From the NCBI GenBank assembly GCA_964371405.1, contig CAYJLV010000017.1:1-64000 (forward strand): 64,000 bases of DNA, read 5' to 3'. Below, piece after piece: positions 56,871-64,000 of the stretch. Source of the stretch: JAMHWF01 sp964371405 (GTDB taxonomy: Bacteria; Pseudomonadota; Gammaproteobacteria; Burkholderiales; Burkholderiaceae_C). Within the stretch, counting starts at the first letter, position 1. Each line of letters begins with the position of its first letter. A model generated the notes under the pieces. The model did no database searches and was not told the origin of the DNA. It worked only from the letters and a program-made list of their open reading frames with translations. A program made the position numbers and the translations under genes.

Positions 56871-58523
56871 TCAGAGGTTGGCGCGGATGGCGCGCGCGAG
56901 GTGTTCGGTCTGCTCGTCCAGCGCGTCGCAGATGAAGCGCGCGCCGCTCTCTTCGAGCCAGGCGCGCTCGGCGTCGTTCGCCGCAGCGCCGATCACGGCG
57001 ATGCGCGGATTGAGTCGCCGCGCATTGGTACACACCTGCATCTTCTGCGCCAGCGTCAGATCGGCCAGCACGAGGATGCGCGCATCGCGCACACCGGCGG
57101 CCGCCAGCACCTCGGCGCGCGCCGGATCGCCGTAGACGAACGAGACATCGGGCGCGTCATTCTGCTGCGGCTCGTCGGCGTCCGCGTCGACGACGGCCAG
57201 CGGCACACCGGCGGCACGCGCTGCCAGCCGCCGGCCGAGGCCGCGGTATCCGGCGATCACGACGATCGGCGGAGCGCCCTCGCGCGTCGTCACGGTCGGA
57301 CGCCCGGGGTCGGCGTCCGGCTCGGACGGCATCGCGACGCCACGCCGGGCGCGCCGCTCGAACAGGTGTTCTGCGAGGCGAAACAGCACCGGATTGAGCG
57401 CGATCGACACGATGGCGGCAACCACCAAGGCGTCCATCGCCTCGGGCCTGAGCACGCCGATCGATGCGCCGACGGTCGCCAGGATGAACGAGAACTCGCC
57501 GATCTGCGCCAGCCCGACCGCCACCGTCGCGGCCGTCCGCGCCGAGTCGCGCAGCGCCAGCACGATGGCCAGCGCGACCAGCGGCTTGAGCAGCAGCACG
57601 ACGGCGAGCACACCGACGATCAGCAACGGCTGCTCGACGACGACCAGCGGATTGAACAACATGCCGATCGAGACGAAAAACAGCGCCGAGAACACGTCGC
57701 GAAACGGCGCCATGTCGGCGGCGGCCTGCGGACCGAAGCGCGACTGCCCGACGACCAAGCCGGCAAAGAACGCGCCGAGCGCGACCGAAACGTGGAACAC
57801 CTCGGCAGCCAGCACGGCAATGCCGAGCGCGACGACGAACACGGTGAGCGTGAACAGCTCGGCCGAGCGGGTGCGCACCATGCGCTCGAGCAGCCGCGAC
57901 ACCAGCCGCACGCCGATCACGCCGATCAGCACGGCGAAGGCGCCGACCTTCGCCAGCGCCCACACCAGCTCGGTGCCGAGCGAGTCCGCGGCGTCGCCGC
58001 GGGCCTCGCCCGCGATCACCGGCAGCACGACCAGCGCCGCGACGGTGAACAAGTCCTCGACGATGAGCCAGCCGACGGCGACGTGGCCGTCGTGCGCGCT
58101 GAGGCGGTTGCGCTCGACCAGCATGCGCATCAGCACGACGGTGCTCGCGACCGCCAGCGACATGCCGAACACGAGGCCCGCCGCATGCGACCAGCCGAAT
58201 GCGCGCGCCAGCGCCCAGCCGGCGACAGCGGCCAGCGCGCTCTGGCCGACCGCACCCGGCACGGCCAGGCGCCACACGCGCAGCAACTCCTGCGGATGGA
58301 AGTGCATGCCGACGCCGAACATCAACAGCACGACACCGATCTCCGACAGCTGCTGCGCCATCCCGAGGTCGGCCTCGAAGCCCGGCGTGTACGGCCCGAC
58401 GACGATGCCCGCCGCCATGAACCCGACCAGCGTCGACAGCCCGATCTTCTGCGTCGCCCAGCCCAGCAGCAGCGCGAAGGCGAGCGCGCCGGCCAGCGTG
58501 ACGATCAGGTCGAGGTTGTGCAT
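56871..58523 (-). CDS. Kef/YbaL-type cation:proton antiporter (CPA2)
   Basis: This 550-residue protein has about twelve transmembrane helices of the Na+/H+ exchanger CPA2 fold (GFMAAGIVVGPYTPGFEADLG, LGAFFAGLVVGQS, GLAQIGEFSFILATVG) followed by a TrkA-N-like Rossmann domain (about 410-545, with VIAGYRGLGRRLAARA) that would sense nucleotides. It probably exchanges K+ or Na+ for H+ across the inner membrane. Unusually, the nucleotide-binding motif is GYRGLG instead of the common GxGxxG. Divergent from mutL. Confidence 0.9.
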   Translation of the reverse strand: MHNLDLIVTLAGALAFALLLGWATQKIGLSTLVGFMAAGIVVGPYTPGFEADLGMAQQLSEIGVVLLMFGVGMHFHPQELLRVWRLAVPGAVGQSALAAVAGWALARAFGWSHAAGLVFGMSLAVASTVVLMRMLVERNRLSAHDGHVAVGWLIVEDLFTVAALVVLPVIAGEARGDAADSLGTELVWALAKVGAFAVLIGVIGVRLVSRLLERMVRTRSAELFTLTVFVVALGIAVLAAEVFHVSVALGAFFAGLVVGQSRFGPQAAADMAPFRDVFSALFFVSIGMLFNPLVVVEQPLLIVGVLAVVLLLKPLVALAIVLALRDSARTAATVAVGLAQIGEFSFILATVGASIGVLRPEAMDALVVAAIVSIALNPVLFRLAEHLFERRARRGVAMPSEPDADPGRPTVTTREGAPPIVVIAGYRGLGRRLAARAAGVPLAVVDADADEPQQNDAPDVSFVYGDPARAEVLAAAGVRDARILVLADLTLAQKMQVCTNARRLNPRIAVIGAAANDAERAWLEESGARFICDALDEQTEHLARAIRANL

Positions 58524-58583
58524 GCGCGCCGATTATCCGCATGGGCTTCGGCGCGCCGGGGCACGCTCCTACAATCGACCCGC

Positions 58584-60368
58584 ATGAATGCCGTGCTGGA
58601 GCGCGCCGCGCGCCGCCCGATCCGCGAACTGCCCGACGAGCTGATCAGCCAGATCGCCGCCGGCGAAGTCGTCGAGCGGCCAGCGTCCGTCGTGCGCGAG
58701 TTGCTCGACAACGCGCTCGACTCGGGCGCGCGCGACATCGTCGTGCGTCTCGCCTCCGGCGGCGTGCGCTCCATCGCCGTCGAGGACGACGGCGCCGGCA
58801 TCCCCGCCGGCGAGTTGCCGCTGGCGCTCAAGCGCCACGCGACGAGCAAGATCGGCTCGCTCGACGAACTGCAGTCGGTGGCGACGATGGGCTTTCGCGG
58901 CGAGGCGCTGGCAGCCATTGCGTCGGTGGCCGAACTGGCGATCACGAGCCGCAGCGCCGACGCGCCACACGCCTGGCGCCTCGACGCGCGCAGCGGTGAG
59001 CTGGCTCCCGCGGCGCGCGCGGTCGGCACGACGGTCGAAGTGCGCGAGCTGTTCTTTGCCACGCCGGCGCGCCGCAAGTTCCTCAAGACCGACGCCACCG
59101 AGCTGGCGCACTGCGTCGACGCGCTGCGCCGCCATGCGATCGTGCGGCCCGATGTCGGCTTCGCGCTGTGGCACGACGGCCGCGTCGTCGCGCAATGGCG
59201 GCGCAGCGACGCCGAGCGCCGCCTCGCCGACGTGCTCGGCGCCGAGCTGCTGGCGGCGAGCCGCGCCGTCGAGTGGAGTCGCGGCGCGCTGCGCGTGCAC
59301 GGCCGCGCCGGCGTGCCCGATGCGGCGCGCGCCCGGGCCGACCAGCAGTTCCTCTACGTCAACGGCCGCCACGTGCGCGACCGGCTGCTCGCGCACGGCG
59401 TGCGCGCCGCCTACGACGACGTGCTGCATGGCCAGCGCCAGCCCGTCTACGTGCTGTTCGTCGAAGTCGACCCGGCGCGCGTCGACGTCAACGTCCACCC
59501 GACCAAGACGGAGGTGCGTTTTCGCGACGGCCGCGACGTGCACCAGGCGGTGCGCCAGGCGGTGCAGGACGCGCTCGCCGTACCGCGGTCGACGTCGACG
59601 CCGGCCGCCGAGTCCGTCGCCGCCGACGCGCCGACGATGTGGCGCAGCGCCGCGCCGCCGCAGCCGCCCGGCGTCGCGCTGCAGCAGGCCGCGCTGCTGT
59701 ACGCGGCCGAGCCGCGCCCGCCGTGGCCCGCTCCCGCAGTCTTCGCACAATCCGCCAGCCCGGACGCCGCGGCCCGGCGCGACGACTGGCCGCTCGGCCG
59801 CGCGCTCGCGCAGCTCGGCGGCGTCTACATCCTGGCCGAGAACACTCAAGGCCTTGTCGTCGTCGACATGCACGCGGCGCACGAGCGCATCGTCTACGAG
59901 CGGCTCAAGCTCTCGCTGGGCGCAGCGACGCCGGCGGCGCAGCCGCTGCTCATCCCCGCGACCTTCGCCGCCAGCCCCGAGGAAGTGGCGACGGCCGAGT
60001 GCTGCGCCGATGCGCTCGTCGCCCTCGGCCTCGAGATCACGGCGCTGGCGCAGCACACGCTGGCGGTGCGCAGCTGCCCGGCCGCGCTCGCCGGCGCCGA
60101 TGTCGTCGCGCTGGCGCGCAGCGTGCTCGCCGAGCTGGCGCAGTACGACGCGAGCAGCGTGCTGCAGCGAGCGCAGCACGAACTGCTCGCGACGATGGCC
60201 TGCCACGGCGCGGTGCGCGCGAACCGCCGCCTCACGATCGACGAGATGAACGCGCTGCTGCGCGACATGGAACGCACCGAGCGCTCCGACCAGTGCAACC
60301 ATGGCCGGCCGACCTGGCGCCAGGTGTCGATGCGCGAGCTCGACGCGCTGTTCCTGCGCGGGCGCTGA
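58584..60368 (+). CDS. mutL: DNA mismatch repair protein MutL
   Basis: This 594-residue protein couples mismatch recognition by MutS to strand removal. The GHKL ATPase (1-330) shows ELLDNALDSGARDI, EDDGAGI and GFRGEALAAIASVAEL. The C-terminal domain has the endonuclease motif as DMHAAHERIVYE (Met in place of the usual Gln) together with ACHGAVRA and CNHGRPT, so this MutL should nick DNA itself, consistent with a species lacking MutH. A TACAAT -10-like box is 9 bp upstream of the start. Confidence 0.96.
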   Translation: MNAVLERAARRPIRELPDELISQIAAGEVVERPASVVRELLDNALDSGARDIVVRLASGGVRSIAVEDDGAGIPAGELPLALKRHATSKIGSLDELQSVATMGFRGEALAAIASVAELAITSRSADAPHAWRLDARSGELAPAARAVGTTVEVRELFFATPARRKFLKTDATELAHCVDALRRHAIVRPDVGFALWHDGRVVAQWRRSDAERRLADVLGAELLAASRAVEWSRGALRVHGRAGVPDAARARADQQFLYVNGRHVRDRLLAHGVRAAYDDVLHGQRQPVYVLFVEVDPARVDVNVHPTKTEVRFRDGRDVHQAVRQAVQDALAVPRSTSTPAAESVAADAPTMWRSAAPPQPPGVALQQAALLYAAEPRPPWPAPAVFAQSASPDAAARRDDWPLGRALAQLGGVYILAENTQGLVVVDMHAAHERIVYERLKLSLGAATPAAQPLLIPATFAASPEEVATAECCADALVALGLEITALAQHTLAVRSCPAALAGADVVALARSVLAELAQYDASSVLQRAQHELLATMACHGAVRANRRLTIDEMNALLRDMERTERSDQCNHGRPTWRQVSMRELDALFLRGR

Positions 60369-60431
60369 AACCTCGCCGGCACGAAACCGGGTACCCTACG
60401 GCCCTACATCACCAGCAGCGGACCGTCGCCC

Positions 60432-60611
60432 ATGGCCAAGCCGAACTATTCGTACGAAAAGCGCCAGCGCGAACTGGCCAAGAAGAAGAAGAAGGAAGAG
60501 AAGGCGCAGCGCAAGGCCGCGCCGCGAGACACGCCCGCCGAGCCGCAGAGCGGGTCGCCGGCCGACGAACCGGCCGCCCCGCCTGCCGACGGCACGGCTG
60601 CGGGCACGTGA
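60432..60611 (+). CDS. Very small Lys-rich conserved-looking protein
   Basis: This 59-residue protein begins with AKPNYSYEKRQRELAKKKKKEE and ends in an acidic Pro/Ala-rich tail, so one half is strongly basic and the other disordered. The ATG at 60432 is 63 bp after mutL and well placed. I believe short proteins with this start recur in Burkholderiales next to mutL or pseudouridine synthase genes, but the function is unknown; an RNA-binding role is only suggested by composition. Confidence 0.7.
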   Translation: MAKPNYSYEKRQRELAKKKKKEEKAQRKAAPRDTPAEPQSGSPADEPAAPPADGTAAGT

Positions 60612-60706
60612 CGGGCAACGGATAACGAGGTCTGTTCGAGTCGGGCCGGCACAGGCCCTGCCGCTGCGCCCGGCCGAAAGGCTCACTGCGAACGAGCACT
60701 CTGGCC

Positions 60707-61768
60707 GTGGCGACGCTGAAACTGAAGAAAACGACGACAACGACGCGGCGCGGCGATCGCCCGCCGCTGCGCGGCGCGGCGCCACGCCCGCGGCCGACGC
60801 TGACCGAGGCCCAGGCCGAGCGCGCCGAGCGCGCACGCGAGAGGGCGCAGACCGAGCGCAGCGAGCCGGCGCCGCCGCGGCGCGACTCCCGTGCGCCGAC
60901 GCCGTCGAGCGGTACGCGAACCGCGGCGCCGAGGCCTGTGACAAGAAATCGCACCGCAGCAGCCGCGCGCCCGAAGCCGCCACCGCCCGACGCCGCGCGC
61001 GAAGGCGTGCGCCTGTCCAAGCGCATGAGCGAGCTCGGCCTCGCTTCGCGGCGCGAAGCCGACGAATGGATCGCACGCGGCTGGGTGCGCGTCGACGGCC
61101 GCGTCGTCGACGCGCTGGGTGCGCGCGTGCTGCCGCAGCAGCAGGTCAGCGTCGCGCCCGAGGCGGGTCGCGAGCAGGCCGAGCGCGTCACCGTGCTGCT
61201 CAACAAGCCGCTCGGCTACGTGAGCGGCCAGGCCGAGGACGGCCACGAGCCCGCCATCGTGCTCGTCACTGCGGCCAACCACTGGCGCAGCGACCCGTCG
61301 CCGCGCCAGTGGTCGCCGGGGCAGCGCCACCATCTCGCGCCTGCCGGTCGGCTCGACCTCGATTCGAGCGGCCTGCTGGTGCTGACGCAGGACGGCCGCA
61401 TCGCGCGGCATCTTGTAGGCGACGATTCGAAGATCGAGAAGGAATACCTCGTGCGCGTGCGTTGCATCGATCCTGCACTGGCCGCGGCCGGCTCGCCGAT
61501 GGAGGTGCTGCCGCCCGCCGCGCTCGAGCGGCTGCGCCACGGCCTGGTGCTCGACGGCGTCGCGCTGCAGCCGGCCAAGGTGTCGTGGCAGAGCGAGCAG
61601 CAGTTGCGCGTCGTGCTGCGCGAAGGCCGCAAACGCCAGATCCGCCGCATGTGCGAGCTGGTCGGCCTGCACGTCACGGCGCTGCAACGAGTGCGCATCG
61701 GCCGCATCGCGCTCGGTGCGCTGCCGCCGGGGCAGTGGCGCTACCTGGGGCCGTTCGAGCGGTTCTGA
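60707..61768 (+). CDS. Pseudouridine synthase, RluF/RsuA family
   Basis: This 353-residue rRNA pseudouridine synthase has an S4 domain (about 102-160, VRLSKRMSELGLASRREADEWI) and the catalytic domain with the nucleophile Asp in AGRLDLDSSGLLVLT, the start VLLNKPLGYVSG and the RRMCELVGL motif. RluF (23S U2604) is the closest assignment, but RsuA or RluE cannot be excluded. The first 100 residues are a low-complexity Arg/Pro/Thr extension that would be disordered. The start is a GTG at 60707. Confidence 0.85.
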   Translation: MATLKLKKTTTTTRRGDRPPLRGAAPRPRPTLTEAQAERAERARERAQTERSEPAPPRRDSRAPTPSSGTRTAAPRPVTRNRTAAAARPKPPPPDAAREGVRLSKRMSELGLASRREADEWIARGWVRVDGRVVDALGARVLPQQQVSVAPEAGREQAERVTVLLNKPLGYVSGQAEDGHEPAIVLVTAANHWRSDPSPRQWSPGQRHHLAPAGRLDLDSSGLLVLTQDGRIARHLVGDDSKIEKEYLVRVRCIDPALAAAGSPMEVLPPAALERLRHGLVLDGVALQPAKVSWQSEQQLRVVLREGRKRQIRRMCELVGLHVTALQRVRIGRIALGALPPGQWRYLGPFERF

Positions 61769-61803
61769 TATGAGCGCTGCACGGCCCTCGCACTCCGCGA
61801 GGT

Positions 61804-62787
61804 TCAATGCGGCCGAGGACGGGCGGGCACCTTCGCCGGAGCCGGCATCGCGTCGGTCCGCTGCATGAGTGCGCGCGCTGCATCGCTCCACTCGCCTCCG
61901 ATCGTCAGCGCCTGCGCAGCAGCCTCACGCGCGCGCCGCCGCTCGCCGAGATCGAGCGCGATCGTGCCGGCGTTGATCCACGCGGCGGCGCTCGCATGGC
62001 GGCACGCTGTGCGTTCGAAGTGGTCGAGCGCGGCGCGCGGCCGGCCGGCGGCATGCAGCGTGTTCCCGACGCCGACGGCCAGCGTCAGGCTCGCCGGCCA
62101 GCGCGCGAGCGCCGTCTCGTAGCCGCGCAGCGCGGCCGCCGGCACAGCGACGCGCTCGAATGCGACGAGCGCCTGCGTCACCGAGGCTTCGCCGGCGGTC
62201 GCCGGCAGTGCCCCGGGCGTCAGCGCGACGAAGGCCCAGTGGCCGCTTCGTGCCCAGGTGTGCTCGAAGGTGCGCAGCGAAAGCGTCGCGCGCCGCGTCG
62301 TGCCCGAGCGCAGCACGACCTCGCCGGCGTCGAGGTCGTAGCCGATGAGCACGGCGTAATGCCAGCGCGGCGCGAAGGCGAGCGCCAGATTCTGCAGCAC
62401 GACGATGGGGTGGCCGGCGGCGACTTCGCGCAGCAGCGCTTCGATCTCGCCCGGTAGCAGCGTGGCGACGGCACCGTGGCGGCGCGCGCCGCCGAGCATC
62501 TCGGCCTGCAGCGTGCCCTGGCGCGCCGGCAGGAAGACCTGCGCCGCCAGCGCCTCGGGCTGTGCCGACACCCCGGCCGCGCCGAGCGCGGTGGCAAGCG
62601 CGGCGGGGCCGCAGTGGTATTCGGTCTGCGCGAAGAACGGCGTCGAGTCGAGTTCGGCGCGACGCGGCAGGCCCGCGGGGGCGCGCGTGCCGAGCGCCGC
62701 CGTCTGCGACGGCGTCCAGCCGGCGCAGCCGCCGAGCGCCGCGGCACCAGCGGTCGCCAGTGCGGTGCGGCGCCGCAGGCCGATCAA
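61804..62787 (-). CDS. PA2778-family cysteine peptidase lipoprotein
   Basis: This 327-residue protein has a lipoprotein signal (ALGGC lipobox near residue 20), a C39-like papain-fold domain with the catalytic Cys in YHCGPAALATAL and His in WHYAVLIGYD, and a C-terminal TPR-like region. It pairs with the PA2779-type gene upstream, as in Pseudomonas. The pair is of unknown function, possibly processing of an exported peptide. The start is a TTG at 62787 that overlaps the upstream stop as TTGA, so translation is coupled. Confidence 0.85.
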   Translation of the reverse strand: MIGLRRRTALATAGAAALGGCAGWTPSQTAALGTRAPAGLPRRAELDSTPFFAQTEYHCGPAALATALGAAGVSAQPEALAAQVFLPARQGTLQAEMLGGARRHGAVATLLPGEIEALLREVAAGHPIVVLQNLALAFAPRWHYAVLIGYDLDAGEVVLRSGTTRRATLSLRTFEHTWARSGHWAFVALTPGALPATAGEASVTQALVAFERVAVPAAALRGYETALARWPASLTLAVGVGNTLHAAGRPRAALDHFERTACRHASAAAWINAGTIALDLGERRRAREAAAQALTIGGEWSDAARALMQRTDAMPAPAKVPARPRPH

Positions 62788-63185
62788 CGCAACGAGCGCG
62801 TGAACGGGAACACTTTCGTCAGGCCCAGGATGTCGGTGACGAGCAGCAGCACGAAGATGAAGACGATCACGCCCAGCACGTCGCTCGCGCCGGCGGGCGC
62901 ACTGTCGATCTGCTGCGCAAGCTGCGCCGCCTCGGCGTCGGTCAGCGCAGCGACGCGCGCACGCACCTGCGCCGGGTCGACCCCGCGCTGCACCAGCGCC
63001 TGCGTGACGTCGGTGCGGGCCAGCGTCGCCAGCACCTGGCTGCGCGCGTCGCCGACGCCGGGCACGCGCTCGGCCGCGGCCACCTGCTCGGTGCCGATCA
63101 GCGCAGCTTGTGCGCTGTGCATGAAGCCTGCGTAGCTGAGGCACACAGCGACGAGCGCGGCGACCGGACGGGACATTCTCTTCAT
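62784..63185 (-). CDS. PA2779-family membrane protein
   Basis: This 133-residue protein has a signal peptide (about 1-27, VAALVAVCLSYAGFMHSAQA), a helical middle part with repeated Ala/Asp and Gln (ARVAALTDAEAAQLAQQID), and a C-terminal membrane helix (VLGVIVFIFVLLLVTDILGLT). It matches the PA2779 family, always next to a PA2778-type peptidase. The ATG at 63185 was chosen because the longer frame adds a non-signal leader. Function unknown; it may be the partner or substrate of the peptidase. Confidence 0.85.
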   Translation of the reverse strand: MKRMSRPVAALVAVCLSYAGFMHSAQAALIGTEQVAAAERVPGVGDARSQVLATLARTDVTQALVQRGVDPAQVRARVAALTDAEAAQLAQQIDSAPAGASDVLGVIVFIFVLLLVTDILGLTKVFPFTRSLR

Positions 63186-63308
63186 GGCGAGTCTCCGGGG
63201 GTACAAGGGCTGGAACACGCGCGCATCGTACCCGCTGCGCGCGCCGCGCTGTCAGCGGATGCAACCGGCGAGTCGCGGTCGCGGCGACCGTCCTGATAGT
63301 CTCGGCGC

Positions 63309-64000
63309 ATGAGGAGTCCGCCGCCCGCTGCCCCTTCCACCCCCTCGCCCCGCACGGTGGCGATCACGCTGACGCTGCTGCTGGCGATCCAGCCGGTCGC
63401 GACGGACCTGTACCTGCCCTCGCTGCCGACGATCGCACACGCACTCGGTGCGACATCCAACGCTGCGCAGTTCACGCTTTCGACGCTGATCGTGTGCTTC
63501 GGCATCGGCCAGCTCGCCGTCGGCCCGCTGTCGGACCGCTACGGGCGGCGCCCCGTCGCGCTCACCGGGCTGGCGACGTTCGCCGCGGCCAGCGTGCTGG
63601 CCGCGCTGGCGCCGACCATCGGCTGGCTGATCGGCTGCCGCGCGCTGCAGGGGCTGGCGCTGGCCGCCAGCGTGACGACCGCACGCTCGATCATCCGTGA
63701 CCTCTACGATCCGCTCGACGGTGCGCGCGTGATGTCGCGCGCGCTGACGGGGCTGGGCGCGATCGCCGTCATCGGCCCGCTGGTCGGCGGCCTGACCGTC
63801 ACCGCGTTCGGCTGGCGCGCCGTGATGCTCGTGCTCGCCCTGTTCGGCACCGCCGCGCTGGCCTGGGTCGCGCTGCGCTGCGACGAGACCGCGCCGCAGC
63901 GCGATGCGCTCGCCACCCGGCCGGCGACGCTGCTGCGCAACTGGGTCGAGGTGCTGCGCGACCCGACCTTCGGCGCCTTCGCGCTGCTCGGCGCGGCGAG
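63309..64000 (+). CDS. Bcr/CflA family MFS transporter (partial)
   Basis: The first 230 codons of a drug/H+ antiporter are present; the gene runs off the right edge. The start codon is the ATG at 63309. It shows the 12-helix MFS N-terminal half: the first helix TLLLAIQPVATDLYLPSLPT, the motif A loop GPLSDRYGRRPVAL and RALQGLALAASVTTARSIIRDLYD. Bcr/CflA members export chloramphenicol, bicyclomycin or similar compounds; the substrate here cannot be told. Confidence 0.9.
   Translation, partial: MRSPPPAAPSTPSPRTVAITLTLLLAIQPVATDLYLPSLPTIAHALGATSNAAQFTLSTLIVCFGIGQLAVGPLSDRYGRRPVALTGLATFAAASVLAALAPTIGWLIGCRALQGLALAASVTTARSIIRDLYDPLDGARVMSRALTGLGAIAVIGPLVGGLTVTAFGWRAVMLVLALFGTAALAWVALRCDETAPQRDALATRPATLLRNWVEVLRDPTFGAFALLGAA

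Overview
The window is a gene-dense, very GC-rich stretch of chromosome from a betaproteobacterium. The evidence is the order rpsO-pnp-quinone oxidoreductase-tpiA-secG-tRNA-Leu-nuoA, an intracellular polyhydroxybutyrate depolymerase, a proteasome-type protease of the COG3484 kind, Bug-type solute receptors and a zapA-6S RNA pair. Together these point to the order Burkholderiales, most likely the Rubrivivax/Leptothrix/Methylibium side of it; the genus is inference. Almost every gene is a recognisable chromosomal housekeeping or metabolic gene. There is no transposase, prophage or CRISPR array. The accessory character comes from the nitrate region (about 22.9-35.4 kb) and from scattered GC-rich palindromic repeats.

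Layout. 1-6.4 kb (minus): start of the nuo operon, tRNA-Leu(GAG), secG, tpiA, an MDR quinone oxidoreductase, pnp with a perfect 16-bp leader hairpin, rpsO and tsaD. 6.6-12.6 kb: a small unknown gene, then the complete iron-sulfur assembly operon iscR-iscS-iscU-iscA-hscB-hscA-fdx (minus) behind a promoter with an IscR-like operator. 12.6-18.7 kb: uvrB, an aromatic/aspartate aminotransferase, phaZ, an rsxB-like ferredoxin and nth. 18.7-22.9 kb: a BtuB-like receptor under a cobalamin riboswitch, a ZapB-like coiled coil, zapA, 6S RNA, an EVE protein and a TauE/SafE permease.

22.9-35.4 kb is a nitrate assimilation island. It holds a GGDEF protein with a degenerate active site, a NasT-like ANTAR antiterminator fused to two PilJ/P-box segments, a nitrate/nitrite transporter whose leader carries an ANTAR-type hexaloop hairpin, a fused PP2C phosphatase/Ser-Thr kinase, nirB and nirD behind a textbook sigma-54 promoter, the assimilatory nitrate reductase and ybiB. 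Nitrate would be imported, reduced to nitrite by NasA and to ammonium by NirBD. Control appears to act at initiation (RpoN) and at termination (ANTAR).

35.4-50 kb: an HI0933-type flavoprotein, rpsU, yqeY, a DUF442 phosphatase, pmbA, darP, a mog gene with an abnormal read-through tail into cysE, trmJ, suhB, a DUF2478-methyltransferase pair behind what looks like a class II FNR promoter, mutS, a solitary proteasome-type protease, a hydrolase and xerD. 50-64 kb: a Bug receptor, a chalcone isomerase-like protein, a porin, queG, tsaE, amiC, a 102-bp palindrome, dedA, a Kef-type antiporter, mutL, a tiny Lys-rich protein, an RluF-like pseudouridine synthase, the PA2778/PA2779 pair and the start of a Bcr/CflA transporter.

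No entirely new system is certain. The best candidates for unreported biology are the ANTAR/P-box plus kinase-phosphatase control layer of the nitrate island, the FNR-driven DUF2478-methyltransferase operon, and the protease-hydrolase pair next to mutS.
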